The notes: generated from the sequence alone by a model not told the origin. A stretch of DNA of 13,594 nt from JAYXXU01 sp049301135 (GCA_049301135.1 JBAQKP010000004.1:1-13594), one strand, 5' to 3'; positions 1 through 8,342 are shown, counted from the stretch's first letter. Translations and numbers: made by a program.

Positions 1-2847
1 TCTGAGACGTGCGACCGGCACAAACTCGATCTCGGGATAAGATCGGGACAGCATGGTTGCCAACCTAGGATCGCAGCTAAATTTAAGATTTTTAGTGGTA
101 CTCTTCTGATAAATTTCTGAGTACTTACTGGCAAAGCGAATCTCGTCACCGGGACCAAAAAATGCCAACGCCAGCACTGTTGATGTTTCATCTAGCTTCG
201 AATCAACAACGCTCTGGATATACTTCTCACCAAAATAGGTACTAATAATTTTATTGGCTCGGATCTGTCTAAAACTTAGATAGCTGCCCTTAATATCGCC
301 CAGCCCAATTCGGATCTTACGATGATAAATGTCCCCCACCGAAAAACCTTTCAAGATGGATTCTTTGAGTAACTGCTCACCCCAAGTATAATCTGACTGG
401 ATAATCGAGAGTCTGAGAGCTTCTCGGTACACCATCACGCTACAGGTCGCATCTAGTAAGCTCTCAATTAAACGCCTTGCGTCACTGAGTTTGCTTTGGT
501 ATATGTATGCAGATGACAAAATTAGGCTGTATCGGACGACCTCATTTTTTAGGGGTTTATATCTGAGTAATACTTGCTCGGCCCTCTCCGACTCTCCTGT
601 CGAAATAAGCGCACGAGCAACACCAATCGCATGTGAGTCACGATGGCGCACAATCGAAGTTGCAAATGACTCACTGTACGGCAGCACACCAAACGTTGTA
701 TTAAACACCCGTTCAATTGTTGCGGTGCTTTCTACATAAGCGGGATTGATATTGATCGCCTTCACTAAAGACTGTAGAGCTTGTGGCGCATCTCCATTCA
801 CAGAAGCGTAAATAGACTCTTGTATGTGTGCTCGCCCGATCTTCCACTGTGGTTCATAAATATTGTAAAACCGCATAATTTCTGACGCGGATAAATAATC
901 AAACTTCAATCGAGCAATATCTGCTAGACCAACAAAAACATCTCCCACAACATACCCAGACAGCAGCAGCTTTTGGAAGTGTGCCTTCGACTCGTCTAAG
1001 TTTCTTTGTTTTAGCTCAAACTGAGCGAGCTTTAATACAAACGCAAATCGACTCGGTGGAATTAGCTTATCCTCTAGGCCGACCTCTAATCGATCAGAAA
1101 TCTCCTCAGACTTATAGTCTCCAGAAAACGCTAAATGATCGAGTAATTTTTGGGTGTACATGTAGTTACCGGAGGTCTCGGATGCCCACGCATATTGCTC
1201 TAGCAGTAGCGATGTGGGCTTATCATCCCAAAGCATTTTGATGATCTGCGAAAAGACCTCAACGGGAATATAAGGTCGCATGGACTTTAAGAAACGGCCA
1301 AAAGACGATTTTCCATTCATTTTACCGGTTAGAAAATATGCGATGGTTTCTTTGGAGCTGTCACCGTTATAGCCCAGAAAGAAAAGCTCAGCTGAGAAGA
1401 CTGAATACAATTTTTTATTATATACGGGCTCTATGACTGAAAAAATGGCAGGTCTAAACAGTACAGGCCAATAGGGTGTCGCACAAATTTTTCTGACCTC
1501 GCCATCGTGAGTCGGGTTTCTGGTCACCTCTTGCATCACAGCATCTGAGCTTTCAGCCGCGACATAAAACATGGATGATAGGCAACCTCGGATCGACTCA
1601 TCTAAGTTCAGCAAATATCTTGGATAAAGCAAGTAAGTCGCACAAAAAATCTCGACCAGTGTCAGGGTTCGATGGCGACGCGGGATACTCGCTCTGTCAT
1701 CTGTCAGCCCCCAACCTGCATAAAATGGCATCCCCACCACAGTGACGGGAAGACCATAGATTAATGCTTCAAAGCCTGACAGAGATGTAATCGTGTAAAC
1801 CTTATCCACTGCCCTAAATAAACTAGGTAGGCTGACACGCTCATTGATGATGACAACGTTTTTAGAACTGATCGGCTCTTCGCTTTTCCGAAAACCCTCT
1901 AGAACATCTGGATGCGGCTTATAAACAATTTCACAATCGGGGTTTTCTTGAATTGCTAACTCAATCAGCTTTTGGTCATCCCAACCCTGCAAATCACCGT
2001 ATAGCAAAGACGCATCATCTGGAACCTGTCCAATCACCAAAATTCTTTGTCTAAATTTTACCCCTAAAATATCAGCAGCATCTCGACAGCTTTTGATATT
2101 GTATTTACTCATTTCTAGCGCTTTAAACACTTTGAGTAGCGCTTCAGCGGCGTCTAGAAGGTGCTCTGTGGCTGCAAAATCTGTAGATTGCAGGATATTT
2201 TCGAGGCGTGAAGGTCGGGTTGCATCAAAATAAATTCCTATATCGTCCAAGACCAGCGACATGGGCATGGTACGTTTACTGCCTAGGTCAGATGATCGAA
2301 TGAATCCATCTTCCATGCGAAGTATTTTAAAGCCACGATTCTGGGCGTGGCTGATCACGCTTGGATTACCTGTCATGCCCCAAAAAATAAATACGGCTTT
2401 TTTGACTTTTCTCAGTGCTGCCTGCTCTGATGTCCAACCTCTTTTTGTATTGGAATATGCTGTACGGTACTCCTTCAGATAGCTTGAAACATACTCCCGC
2501 TTCCAAGCATGAAAGCCCCATAAAAACGCAATCGGTTTTTGATCATCTGAAACCCAATTCTCACCGATGAGATCGAAAGCATCTAAACCTAAGTGCTGGT
2601 TTTCGGCATTGTATCTCACGAGTGCTGATTCTCGTTCGTCACCAGATCGGTATTCGTCAAAATCAAACCAAGAGTTGACGAAGCTGAGCTGCTTACTGTC
2701 GGCAAAAAATCGTTTAGGATCTCTGACTAACTTGGATAGTTTGCGTTGGTACTCTTCAGGTGAAACGCCAATCTCACCTAATTTCTTGTAGAGAATTTGG
2801 TTAGCAGCTGCGACGACTGCTTGTTTTTTAATCCGAAATTTAAACAT
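1..2847 (-). CDS. Multi-domain capsule glycosyltransferase: KpsC-type beta-Kdo transferase module fused to helical repeats (C-terminus off the left edge)
   Basis: The reading frame is open from an ATG at 2847 to base 1: 949 codons without a stop. Residues about 105-415 match the C-terminal module of E. coli KpsC (capsule synthesis family, CAZy GT107 type). Visible motifs are WGFHAWKR (110-117), RMEDGFIRSSDLGS (177-190), SLVLDDIGIYFDATRPSRLE (197-216), SKYN (247-250), IGQVPDDAS (272-280), YKPHPDVLEG (309-318), TSLSGFEALIYG (354-365) and FYAGWGLTDD (375-384). KpsC adds beta-Kdo residues to the lysophosphatidylglycerol-linked capsule primer in the cytoplasm. E. coli KpsC has two such modules in tandem; only one is present here. 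From about 520 to 880 the sequence is helical and TPR-like. At about 895-930 a new domain begins, with GPGDEIRFAS (898-907) and CDPRL (925-929); this recalls the Rossmann-like (GT9-like) domain found after TPRs in other bacterial proteins. The N-terminus carries KLVRDPKRFF (39-48), a motif common in capsule enzymes. A possible ribosome site, AAGGG, lies about 10 nt before the start. The kinship of the Kdo module is secure; the exact product and the full-length role are not. Confidence 0.85.
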   Translation of the reverse strand, partial: MFKFRIKKQAVVAAANQILYKKLGEIGVSPEEYQRKLSKLVRDPKRFFADSKQLSFVNSWFDFDEYRSGDERESALVRYNAENQHLGLDAFDLIGENWVSDDQKPIAFLWGFHAWKREYVSSYLKEYRTAYSNTKRGWTSEQAALRKVKKAVFIFWGMTGNPSVISHAQNRGFKILRMEDGFIRSSDLGSKRTMPMSLVLDDIGIYFDATRPSRLENILQSTDFAATEHLLDAAEALLKVFKALEMSKYNIKSCRDAADILGVKFRQRILVIGQVPDDASLLYGDLQGWDDQKLIELAIQENPDCEIVYKPHPDVLEGFRKSEEPISSKNVVIINERVSLPSLFRAVDKVYTITSLSGFEALIYGLPVTVVGMPFYAGWGLTDDRASIPRRHRTLTLVEIFCATYLLYPRYLLNLDESIRGCLSSMFYVAAESSDAVMQEVTRNPTHDGEVRKICATPYWPVLFRPAIFSVIEPVYNKKLYSVFSAELFFLGYNGDSSKETIAYFLTGKMNGKSSFGRFLKSMRPYIPVEVFSQIIKMLWDDKPTSLLLEQYAWASETSGNYMYTQKLLDHLAFSGDYKSEEISDRLEVGLEDKLIPPSRFAFVLKLAQFELKQRNLDESKAHFQKLLLSGYVVGDVFVGLADIARLKFDYLSASEIMRFYNIYEPQWKIGRAHIQESIYASVNGDAPQALQSLVKAININPAYVESTATIERVFNTTFGVLPYSESFATSIVRHRDSHAIGVARALISTGESERAEQVLLRYKPLKNEVVRYSLILSSAYIYQSKLSDARRLIESLLDATCSVMVYREALRLSIIQSDYTWGEQLLKESILKGFSVGDIYHRKIRIGLGDIKGSYLSFRQIRANKIISTYFGEKYIQSVVDSKLDETSTVLALAFFGPGDEIRFASKYSEIYQKSTTKNLKFSCDPRLATMLSRSYPEIEFVPVARLR

Positions 2848-2897
2848 GTCCAGAGCACCCTTTGATTACGTTAACAGTATAAAAAATCGGACGACGC

Positions 2898-4067
2898 TTA
2901 AGAGACATTTAGGCTGTCTCTAAAACGCACATACGCGTCTTTTGATACTTTAAAGTTTGGACTGGTCGATGCATAAAATATCGCAGCGTCGCAATACCGA
3001 ATGCATTGATTCAGTTTGTTCTGGCGATGATACAAGGTGGAGAGCAAAAAGTTTACTTCGTGTTCATCCGGTTTAAGCTTGGCCGCAGCAAGAAGTGCAT
3101 GCTCAGACTCGACGAGGCGGCGCAGCTTGAGGGCGCATCTACCTTGAATCAAGCGGACTTCGTAAGAAGCACCGTACTTTTGCTCAACAAAATCAGCGAT
3201 TTGTTTGGCTGCCAAGAAAGCCTTTCTAGACACCATAAAATTGGCAATTTCGAAAAGACCGGCTTGATGGTCAGCATGGTGGCGGATCGCAAAATCAGAG
3301 ATAGTGTTTGCATTAAACTCTGATAAGCGGTTGTGCGCAAACCATGTGGCTTGTCCTGATCCAGCAGACTGCAAGAGCTGACCCAGCATCGACCGTTCGT
3401 TTTGGGTACATGCTTCGATGACCTGTGGCAATACATTCTGATTTTTTAAGAACCGTGCCACGCCATGATCAGCATGTTTGACCACGTATTGCTGCCCACC
3501 GATGATGCTCATCGCGTATTCAGCACAAAAAATATCAACTGGCGACAGATCACCATTGATATAAAAAATATTGGCATCCGTATGGGCACAGTTGGCCAGT
3601 TCTATGAGCGACTTGTCCTTTAGGTTTTGATGGCTGTGACCGCCATAGATGTTCATGACGGTCTCAGAACCAAAACAGATGACCGTATCAACCTTTAGGC
3701 GCAGTCCATAATATAGCGCACCAAACCCTCCCATAGAGGATCCCACGGTAATCACTTGAGACGCACCGCTATCTTGAATCAGCTCTTGCAACTGCGCGAG
3801 GGTCTGCTCGAGATCGCCAAGACCCGCAACACCGTCATGATACCAAGCGTTGTCGGTGCAGTTTAGATAAATAAAGCTTGCTGGTACTTGATCAGTCTCG
3901 ACTGGATATTTGTCAAACGTTGTTTTTTTACGGTTTCTAGCAGAAAAGAAAATATAGAGTCTGTCTGCTCCGTCAGTTTTCAGGTACTGAGCATAGTCAG
4001 AGTTTACGATCATGGGATTCATCCTATCACTTTCAAAAAAAATGCCATATTCGGCTGTCGATGACAT
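2898..4067 (-). CDS. Alpha/beta-hydrolase-like protein with C-terminal TPR-like region, capsule operon accessory
   Basis: This 389-aa protein has an alpha/beta-hydrolase-like N-terminal half. It shows a strand with FFSARN (40-45), an NAWY motif (73-76), and a nucleophile elbow GSSMGG (109-114) with Ser111 as the expected nucleophile. The acid is probably Asp173 or Asp178 in NGDLSPVD, and His201 in HADHGVARFL fits the catalytic histidine. Residues about 265-370 are paired helices of TPR type, for example around 300-350 and ALLAAAKLKPDEHEVNFLLS (324-343). There is no signal peptide or membrane segment, so it is expected in the cytoplasm. The gene starts 12 nt after the kpsD stop and precedes the KpsC-like gene by 50 nt, so it is probably co-translated with the export genes. 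The start is uncertain: the first ATG has a poor ribosome site, while Met19 has AGGA 8 nt upstream. The first ATG is kept because the segment before Met19 (YGIFFESD) looks like part of the fold. I do not recognise a named family member. An esterase, deacylase or thioesterase acting on the glycolipid, or an assembly adaptor, are inferences from context only. Confidence 0.75.
   Translation of the reverse strand: MSSTAEYGIFFESDRMNPMIVNSDYAQYLKTDGADRLYIFFSARNRKKTTFDKYPVETDQVPASFIYLNCTDNAWYHDGVAGLGDLEQTLAQLQELIQDSGASQVITVGSSMGGFGALYYGLRLKVDTVICFGSETVMNIYGGHSHQNLKDKSLIELANCAHTDANIFYINGDLSPVDIFCAEYAMSIIGGQQYVVKHADHGVARFLKNQNVLPQVIEACTQNERSMLGQLLQSAGSGQATWFAHNRLSEFNANTISDFAIRHHADHQAGLFEIANFMVSRKAFLAAKQIADFVEQKYGASYEVRLIQGRCALKLRRLVESEHALLAAAKLKPDEHEVNFLLSTLYHRQNKLNQCIRYCDAAIFYASTSPNFKVSKDAYVRFRDSLNVS
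2901..2921 (-). other. Stem-loop at the 3' end of the hydrolase-TPR gene
   Basis: A perfect 7-bp inverted repeat (AGAGACA, 7-nt loop, TGTCTCT) lies just before the TAA stop (2898-2900). Seventeen bases past the stem on the minus strand there is a T6 run (2880-2886 region), followed by TATACTG. The spacing is too long for a classical intrinsic terminator. It could be an RNA-processing or stability element that lowers expression of the downstream glycosyltransferase, or chance. Confidence 0.3.
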
Positions 4068-4079
4068 ACCAAAGACATT

Positions 4080-5771
4080 TTACAGATCCAAAATCGTCTT
4101 CGTCGCAATCGCAATCTGGAACAGCACTGCAGTCAGACCACGCGCCACTTCGACGTGCTTGGTTTGGACTTTGGGCAGTACCATGATCTCATCGCCTTGC
4201 AGCACCTCAGTCGATGGGCGCACCAGTTGCGCTTCGCCGTTTTGGCGGATCAGCACCAGTCTTGACTTATTCGAAGACTGTGTATATCCCCCAACTTGGT
4301 CAATATAATCACTGGCGCGTAAGCCACTACGCCACGTGAGTGCATTCGGGAATGTCACCTCGCCATGCACCATGATTACAGAGGTTTGCTCAGGGATGTT
4401 AAGTATATCACCGTCCTCTAGGATCACACTGTCCCACTCACCTTGCGCGATCACGACTTGGCCTTTCGGCTCGGTTTTTCGAGCTTTGTCAATAAACTGC
4501 TTAATCAACTGGGCATCTTGGGCGCGTAGTCCAGCTTCTTCCTTAGTCGCAGAACGCACAGAAAATGTGGCTTCTTCGAGCTTGTCGAGTGACACGTTCA
4601 ACATCTGTTTTTGTCGTTCGATCACGGACTGGCGAAACAACTGAATGTGCTGTAACTGCGAGAGTTGATTGGGTTTAATCTGGTCTAGCACTTGCTTAAG
4701 CGTCGCGCCGTACGGGAGTACGACAGCTTGTTCACCCGAATGCGCCCCACTGACGCGAACTTGTATCGTCCCTGCAAAGCGATCTGAGGTGACACTTAGG
4801 CTATCGCCGTCTTGCAGCACCACTTGACCAGCTTGGGCAATCGGATAGTATTCGCTGCGAAACTCTGTGCCCTGACGGCGGTTGATGCTGATGTGGGTTG
4901 CACCTGGCTTGAGTCTTGCGACTTTTAGGGCGCGCTCTACGGTCAAGCGCTCTACATCAAACTCAAAATCAAACGCGTTGTACACTTCGCCCATGACACT
5001 AAAGGTGTATTTGCGTGGCGCGACCACGATGACATCGCCATCCCGAAAACTGAACGGCGTGAGGTTGCCAGAGAGTAAAAATTCGTAGAGATTAATGTGT
5101 TGCTTTACCTGACCATTACGGCGAATCTCGACATCGACATAGCTACCACGCTTGGGATCGACGCCGCCAGCGCGGTCAAGATACGACAATACAGAGTCTG
5201 CCGAGACCCCACCGTAATAGCCCGGCTGGGTCACAAAACCAGTCACAAAAACTTTAACCGGCTGGGCTGTTTCGAGTGCCGCATAAATACCGACATTGGC
5301 ACGGTAGACTTGACGCACACGCTGCTCAACCGTGCGCTGCAATGCACCATTGTTGACTCCTGCAATACGCACAGGGCCGACGTTTGGAATAAAAATATTG
5401 CCTTGGGGATCGACCGTCAGATTACCTGAAAACTGGTAAGCACCCCACATCCTGAGCTGGACATTGTCGCCAGGGTTAATCGTATAGCTGTCATTAAAGG
5501 CACTGCCGCTGGTGCTGGCAAATGCCCCGCGAAACAACTGCTCTCCAAACATGCTTGAGGCGACTTTAATCGCTGTTGGACTACCAAACGACTGAGTCGA
5601 CAGCACAGATTGGCTTTGTAGGTCAGCCGAATTCGTTGGGTTTGGGCTATTGCCGCTTGGCACTGCACTATCTGGTGCGTCCACACCCATAAGTTGACTA
5701 AACGTGTTTGCATACACACTGCCGCTTGCCAATACTGCGGTCGCTATCATCGTCACTGTAAAGCGTTTCAT
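4080..5771 (-). CDS. kpsD: Capsule polysaccharide export outer-membrane/periplasmic protein KpsD
   Basis: This 563-aa protein forms the outer-membrane end of the group 2 capsule export channel (outer-membrane polysaccharide export family, related to Wza). E. coli KpsD is of similar length (about 558). A Sec signal peptide covers residues 1-21, with likely cleavage after VYA. There is no lipobox cysteine, unlike Wza, which fits KpsD. The polysaccharide export domain runs from about 97 to 170 (NPGDNVQLRMWG, then DPQGNIFIPNVGPV). SLBB/beta-grasp-like repeats follow at about 171-250 (VFVTGFVTQPGYYGG), 255-330 (FSVMGEVYNAFDF) and 462-535 (VIMVHGEVTFPNALTW). A C-terminal hydrophobic segment lies at about 541-560. 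AAGGA sits 7 nt before the ATG, and the gene starts 3 nt after the kpsE stop. It should partner the KpsE periplasmic protein and the KpsMT exporter encoded just upstream. Confidence 0.95.
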   Translation of the reverse strand: MKRFTVTMIATAVLASGSVYANTFSQLMGVDAPDSAVPSGNSPNPTNSADLQSQSVLSTQSFGSPTAIKVASSMFGEQLFRGAFASTSGSAFNDSYTINPGDNVQLRMWGAYQFSGNLTVDPQGNIFIPNVGPVRIAGVNNGALQRTVEQRVRQVYRANVGIYAALETAQPVKVFVTGFVTQPGYYGGVSADSVLSYLDRAGGVDPKRGSYVDVEIRRNGQVKQHINLYEFLLSGNLTPFSFRDGDVIVVAPRKYTFSVMGEVYNAFDFEFDVERLTVERALKVARLKPGATHISINRRQGTEFRSEYYPIAQAGQVVLQDGDSLSVTSDRFAGTIQVRVSGAHSGEQAVVLPYGATLKQVLDQIKPNQLSQLQHIQLFRQSVIERQKQMLNVSLDKLEEATFSVRSATKEEAGLRAQDAQLIKQFIDKARKTEPKGQVVIAQGEWDSVILEDGDILNIPEQTSVIMVHGEVTFPNALTWRSGLRASDYIDQVGGYTQSSNKSRLVLIRQNGEAQLVRPSTEVLQGDEIMVLPKVQTKHVEVARGLTAVLFQIAIATKTILDL

Positions 5772-5774
5772 ATG

Positions 5775-6899
5775 CTAATCCTTATGATCGCGGATCACAG
5801 AAAGTGTAAGATGCACAACACCGTATAACATCAGCAGCAGCAATAGCGCTGACAGTAACACATAGGCAGTGCGTGGATATGAAGCCTGCTGAGGCATTTG
5901 GGGAGAGGAAATCACCACAAGATTTTTTAGTTTCTGGGCAGCGTCTAGGCGGCCTTTTTCGGAAGCAGTCAGAGCCAATCGATACAAATCAGTAGCAAAC
6001 TCAACATCAGACTTTAGGCTTTCAAACTGGGCCGCTTGCCGGTTGAGCTTGGTGCCGGTACGTGAGGTCAGCTTGGTCTGCTCACTGTCAATTTGTTGTT
6101 GTAATGCAACAATTTGGCTGCGAATTGACACCACTTGTGGCGTATCTGGATTCAGATAGCTCAACAGTGCGCGCTCTTGCGCCCGAAGGTCGGCAATCTG
6201 TGCGTTAAAACCACTGATAATCGCGTTTACCGACTCAGCATTCGATAAAGGATCAAGCATTTGATTGTCATTTTGGTAGGCGATTAGATTTTCTTTGGCT
6301 TTTGCCAATTGTTGAGTAGCTTCTTGTAGTTGTTTTTCAGAAAAAAGCAGTTGTTCACGAGCGACCTTCTGGGAAATTTCATTAATGAATTTTTCTCCTT
6401 CGGCCAAGATCGTTTGATTTAAACGATGGGTAAACTCTGGCGTAAAGCCTTCTGTTTTTACAGTAAGCAGATGATCTTGCTCATTAAGACTGACTTGCAG
6501 ATAGCGTTGATATTGTTTTAAAAACTGCTCTTTTGACGCGTCAGAAGACAATTGAAACACCGGATCTCCACCATCGCCCTCTAGCGCAGCGCGGACGTCA
6601 AGCGCATTGGCTAGCCGGTTCAGCATATCAGGCGACTCGATATACGCTTTTAGATAGCGTGCATCTTCGACACTGGTATTATTGGCACCGAGTAAGACGC
6701 CCAATCCACTGACGTTGGATGCAGAAGATTCGCTGACTTGCTTGACAACTACAATCGACTCGCTGACATAGCGGGGCTGCGCCACAAACAACATGTAAAA
6801 AGCAATACACGAAAATGGAATCACTACAACCAACAGTAGGATTAAGCCATTCATCACTCGTAAGCGGCGCTTATTTGGTGGGGATTGCATAAGACTCAT
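5775..6899 (-). CDS. kpsE: Capsule polysaccharide export inner-membrane/periplasmic protein KpsE
   Basis: KpsE (polysaccharide co-polymerase type 2 / CtrB-BexC family) is anchored in the inner membrane and links the KpsMT transporter to KpsD. With the start chosen here it has 374 aa (E. coli KpsE is about 382). A basic N-terminus (PPNKRRLR) leads into one membrane helix at about 17-39. The long periplasmic part begins at PRYVSESIVVVKQ (42-54). It contains coiled-coil segments rich in Q, E, K and A at about 180-300. A second helix lies at about 345-365, after the SSPQMPQQASYPRTA junction typical of the family. The frame opens earlier, at 6950, but that would put 80 nt inside kpsT and add non-membrane residues. 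ATG 6899 has GAGG 3 nt upstream; ATG 6890 is an alternative with the same GAGG 12 nt away. Either way the gene starts inside the 3' end of kpsT, which implies translational coupling. Confidence 0.93.
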   Translation of the reverse strand: MSLMQSPPNKRRLRVMNGLILLLVVVIPFSCIAFYMLFVAQPRYVSESIVVVKQVSESSASNVSGLGVLLGANNTSVEDARYLKAYIESPDMLNRLANALDVRAALEGDGGDPVFQLSSDASKEQFLKQYQRYLQVSLNEQDHLLTVKTEGFTPEFTHRLNQTILAEGEKFINEISQKVAREQLLFSEKQLQEATQQLAKAKENLIAYQNDNQMLDPLSNAESVNAIISGFNAQIADLRAQERALLSYLNPDTPQVVSIRSQIVALQQQIDSEQTKLTSRTGTKLNRQAAQFESLKSDVEFATDLYRLALTASEKGRLDAAQKLKNLVVISSPQMPQQASYPRTAYVLLSALLLLLMLYGVVHLTLSVIRDHKD

Positions 6900-7539
6900 A
6901 AACCTCGACCGCTTCAGCGATATTGTCAAAATAAGTGGCCTTACCATCACTCAACATGACAGCAGCGTCACATTGCTGTTTAAGCCGCTTGAGATTATGG
7001 GTGACCAGAATGAAGCCAGAACTCTTGCGCTTTTCTTCGATGAGCGCTGCGCTTTTTTTACGAAACGCTGCATCACCGACACCCGAAACCTCGTCAATCA
7101 AATAATAATCGAAGTCAAATGCCATGCTCAGTCCAAACGTCAGACGCGATTTCATCCCTGATGAATAACTTTTGACAGGCATGTCAAAGTACTTGCCTAG
7201 CTCGGCAAATTCACGGACAAACTTTACCTTTTCGGCAACCAGCGCTTCTGGCACATAAAGTCGGCTTACAAAAACAACATTTTGCCGACCGGACAGGCTA
7301 CCTTGAAAACCACCGGCGAGTCCAACCGGCCAAGAAATGGTGGCATCCGACACCACACGACCTGAATCCGCATGATCAATACCACCAATAATGCGAAGCA
7401 GTGTACTTTTTCCGGCACCGTTTTTACCGAGCAACCCGATACTACGGCCTGTCGGCAACTCCAAACTGAGATCCCGAAACAGATAGTGCCGACCGGACTT
7501 GGTCATGTAAGACTTCGTCAACTGCTCTAGGCGAATCAT
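6871..7539 (-). CDS. kpsT: Capsule ABC exporter ATP-binding subunit KpsT
   Basis: This 222-aa ABC ATPase powers export of the lipid-linked capsule across the inner membrane with KpsM (E. coli KpsT is about 219 aa). The nucleotide-binding elements are all present: Walker A GLLGKNGAGKST (35-46, Lys44), a signature region YSSGMKSRLTFGLS (125-138), Walker B YYLIDE with catalytic Glu150, and the switch His181 in LVTHNL. The signature is SSGMKSR rather than LSGGQ, as is usual in the KpsT/Wzt/CtrD group. There is no long C-terminal carbohydrate-binding extension of the Wzt kind, which fits a capsule rather than an O-antigen exporter. Its ATG overlaps the kpsM stop codon by 4 nt (ATGA), so the two subunits are translationally coupled. 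Confidence 0.97.
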   Translation of the reverse strand: MIRLEQLTKSYMTKSGRHYLFRDLSLELPTGRSIGLLGKNGAGKSTLLRIIGGIDHADSGRVVSDATISWPVGLAGGFQGSLSGRQNVVFVSRLYVPEALVAEKVKFVREFAELGKYFDMPVKSYSSGMKSRLTFGLSMAFDFDYYLIDEVSGVGDAAFRKKSAALIEEKRKSSGFILVTHNLKRLKQQCDAAVMLSDGKATYFDNIAEAVEVYESYAIPTK

Positions 7540-8342
7540 CGGCTTTTACTCGTCATCATACTACGCTCATTGCCACGGTACAGCAGTAATCCTATAAACA
7601 ACATGACGATCAGTGACTTCAAGAAATAAGCAAAACTGACATGATCAACGGGATACGCAGGCGCAATCGCGTGGCGTATATGCTCTAGGACGTGTGGAAT
7701 CGGATTCCAAAGCACATATTTTAAGACTTCAGGGGGTAATATATGTAGGGAGTACATTACCCCAGAGGCAAAATATAAGATTCTAATAAAAATCATAATA
7801 AAACGACCGACCTCGGCTGACCAGTGCCCAACCACCATCATGATCAGCGCAAACGCAATCGAAAACAACCATAGTAGTCCCCATGACAACACCAACAGTG
7901 GTACATGCTCAATACTGATGACCTTGCCAAACCACCATAAAAAAAACAAAAAAATCATAAAAATATTAAAGCTTAATAGGGTTTCTAGCGTAGTACGCGC
8001 GATAATCGTATCAATCAGCATGACTGGGCGATAGTTAAACAGACCTTTATTGGCCTCTACTGCGCCCAATGCTCTACCAGCAGAACTGGCGAATACTGCC
8101 CAAGGCAGGATACCCGAAACTAAAAACAAACTAAAATCCATGTAGGGGACGACTTTTATTTTAATGGTACTAAACACGATCAAAAAAAACAAAACCTGCA
8201 TACCCGGCGCAAGGAGCACCCAAAAATACCCCAATCTCAGGTCATACGTGCCAAAACGGGTATGAACCTCACGCCAAAATAACGCACGAACGGCTGCTAT
8301 TTGAATTTGTAAGCCTGTTCTGCGCTTGGGGGATGGTTGCAT
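7536..8342 (-). CDS. kpsM: Capsule ABC exporter membrane subunit KpsM
   Basis: This is an ABC-2 type membrane permease of 268 aa (KpsM is usually about 258-265) that forms the transmembrane path for the lipid-linked capsule. An amphipathic cytoplasmic N-terminus (ALFWREVHTRFGTYDLRLGY) leads into six hydrophobic segments, at about 39-59, 68-88, 121-139, 147-171, 181-199 and 240-256. The conserved motif WNPIPHVLEHIR (212-223) precedes the last segment, as in KpsM, CtrC and BexB. The start is ATG 8342, with GAGAT 7 nt upstream. The frame extends to a TTG at 8360, but that has no ribosome site and adds only six residues. It is the first kps gene of the operon and lies 102 nt past the protease stop codon. 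Confidence 0.95.
   Translation of the reverse strand: MQPSPKRRTGLQIQIAAVRALFWREVHTRFGTYDLRLGYFWVLLAPGMQVLFFLIVFSTIKIKVVPYMDFSLFLVSGILPWAVFASSAGRALGAVEANKGLFNYRPVMLIDTIIARTTLETLLSFNIFMIFLFFLWWFGKVISIEHVPLLVLSWGLLWLFSIAFALIMMVVGHWSAEVGRFIMIFIRILYFASGVMYSLHILPPEVLKYVLWNPIPHVLEHIRHAIAPAYPVDHVSFAYFLKSLIVMLFIGLLLYRGNERSMMTSKSR

Noticed and set aside
491..2791. Plus-strand open frames of 62-86 codons across the left 2.8 kb
   Set aside because: They lie opposite a continuous 949-codon minus-strand frame with clear KpsC motifs, and their translations look like no protein family.
3149..3436. Minus-strand 95-codon frame overlapping the hydrolase-TPR gene
   Set aside because: It is out of frame with the 389-aa protein, which has coherent motifs across the same bases; no sign that a frameshift links them.
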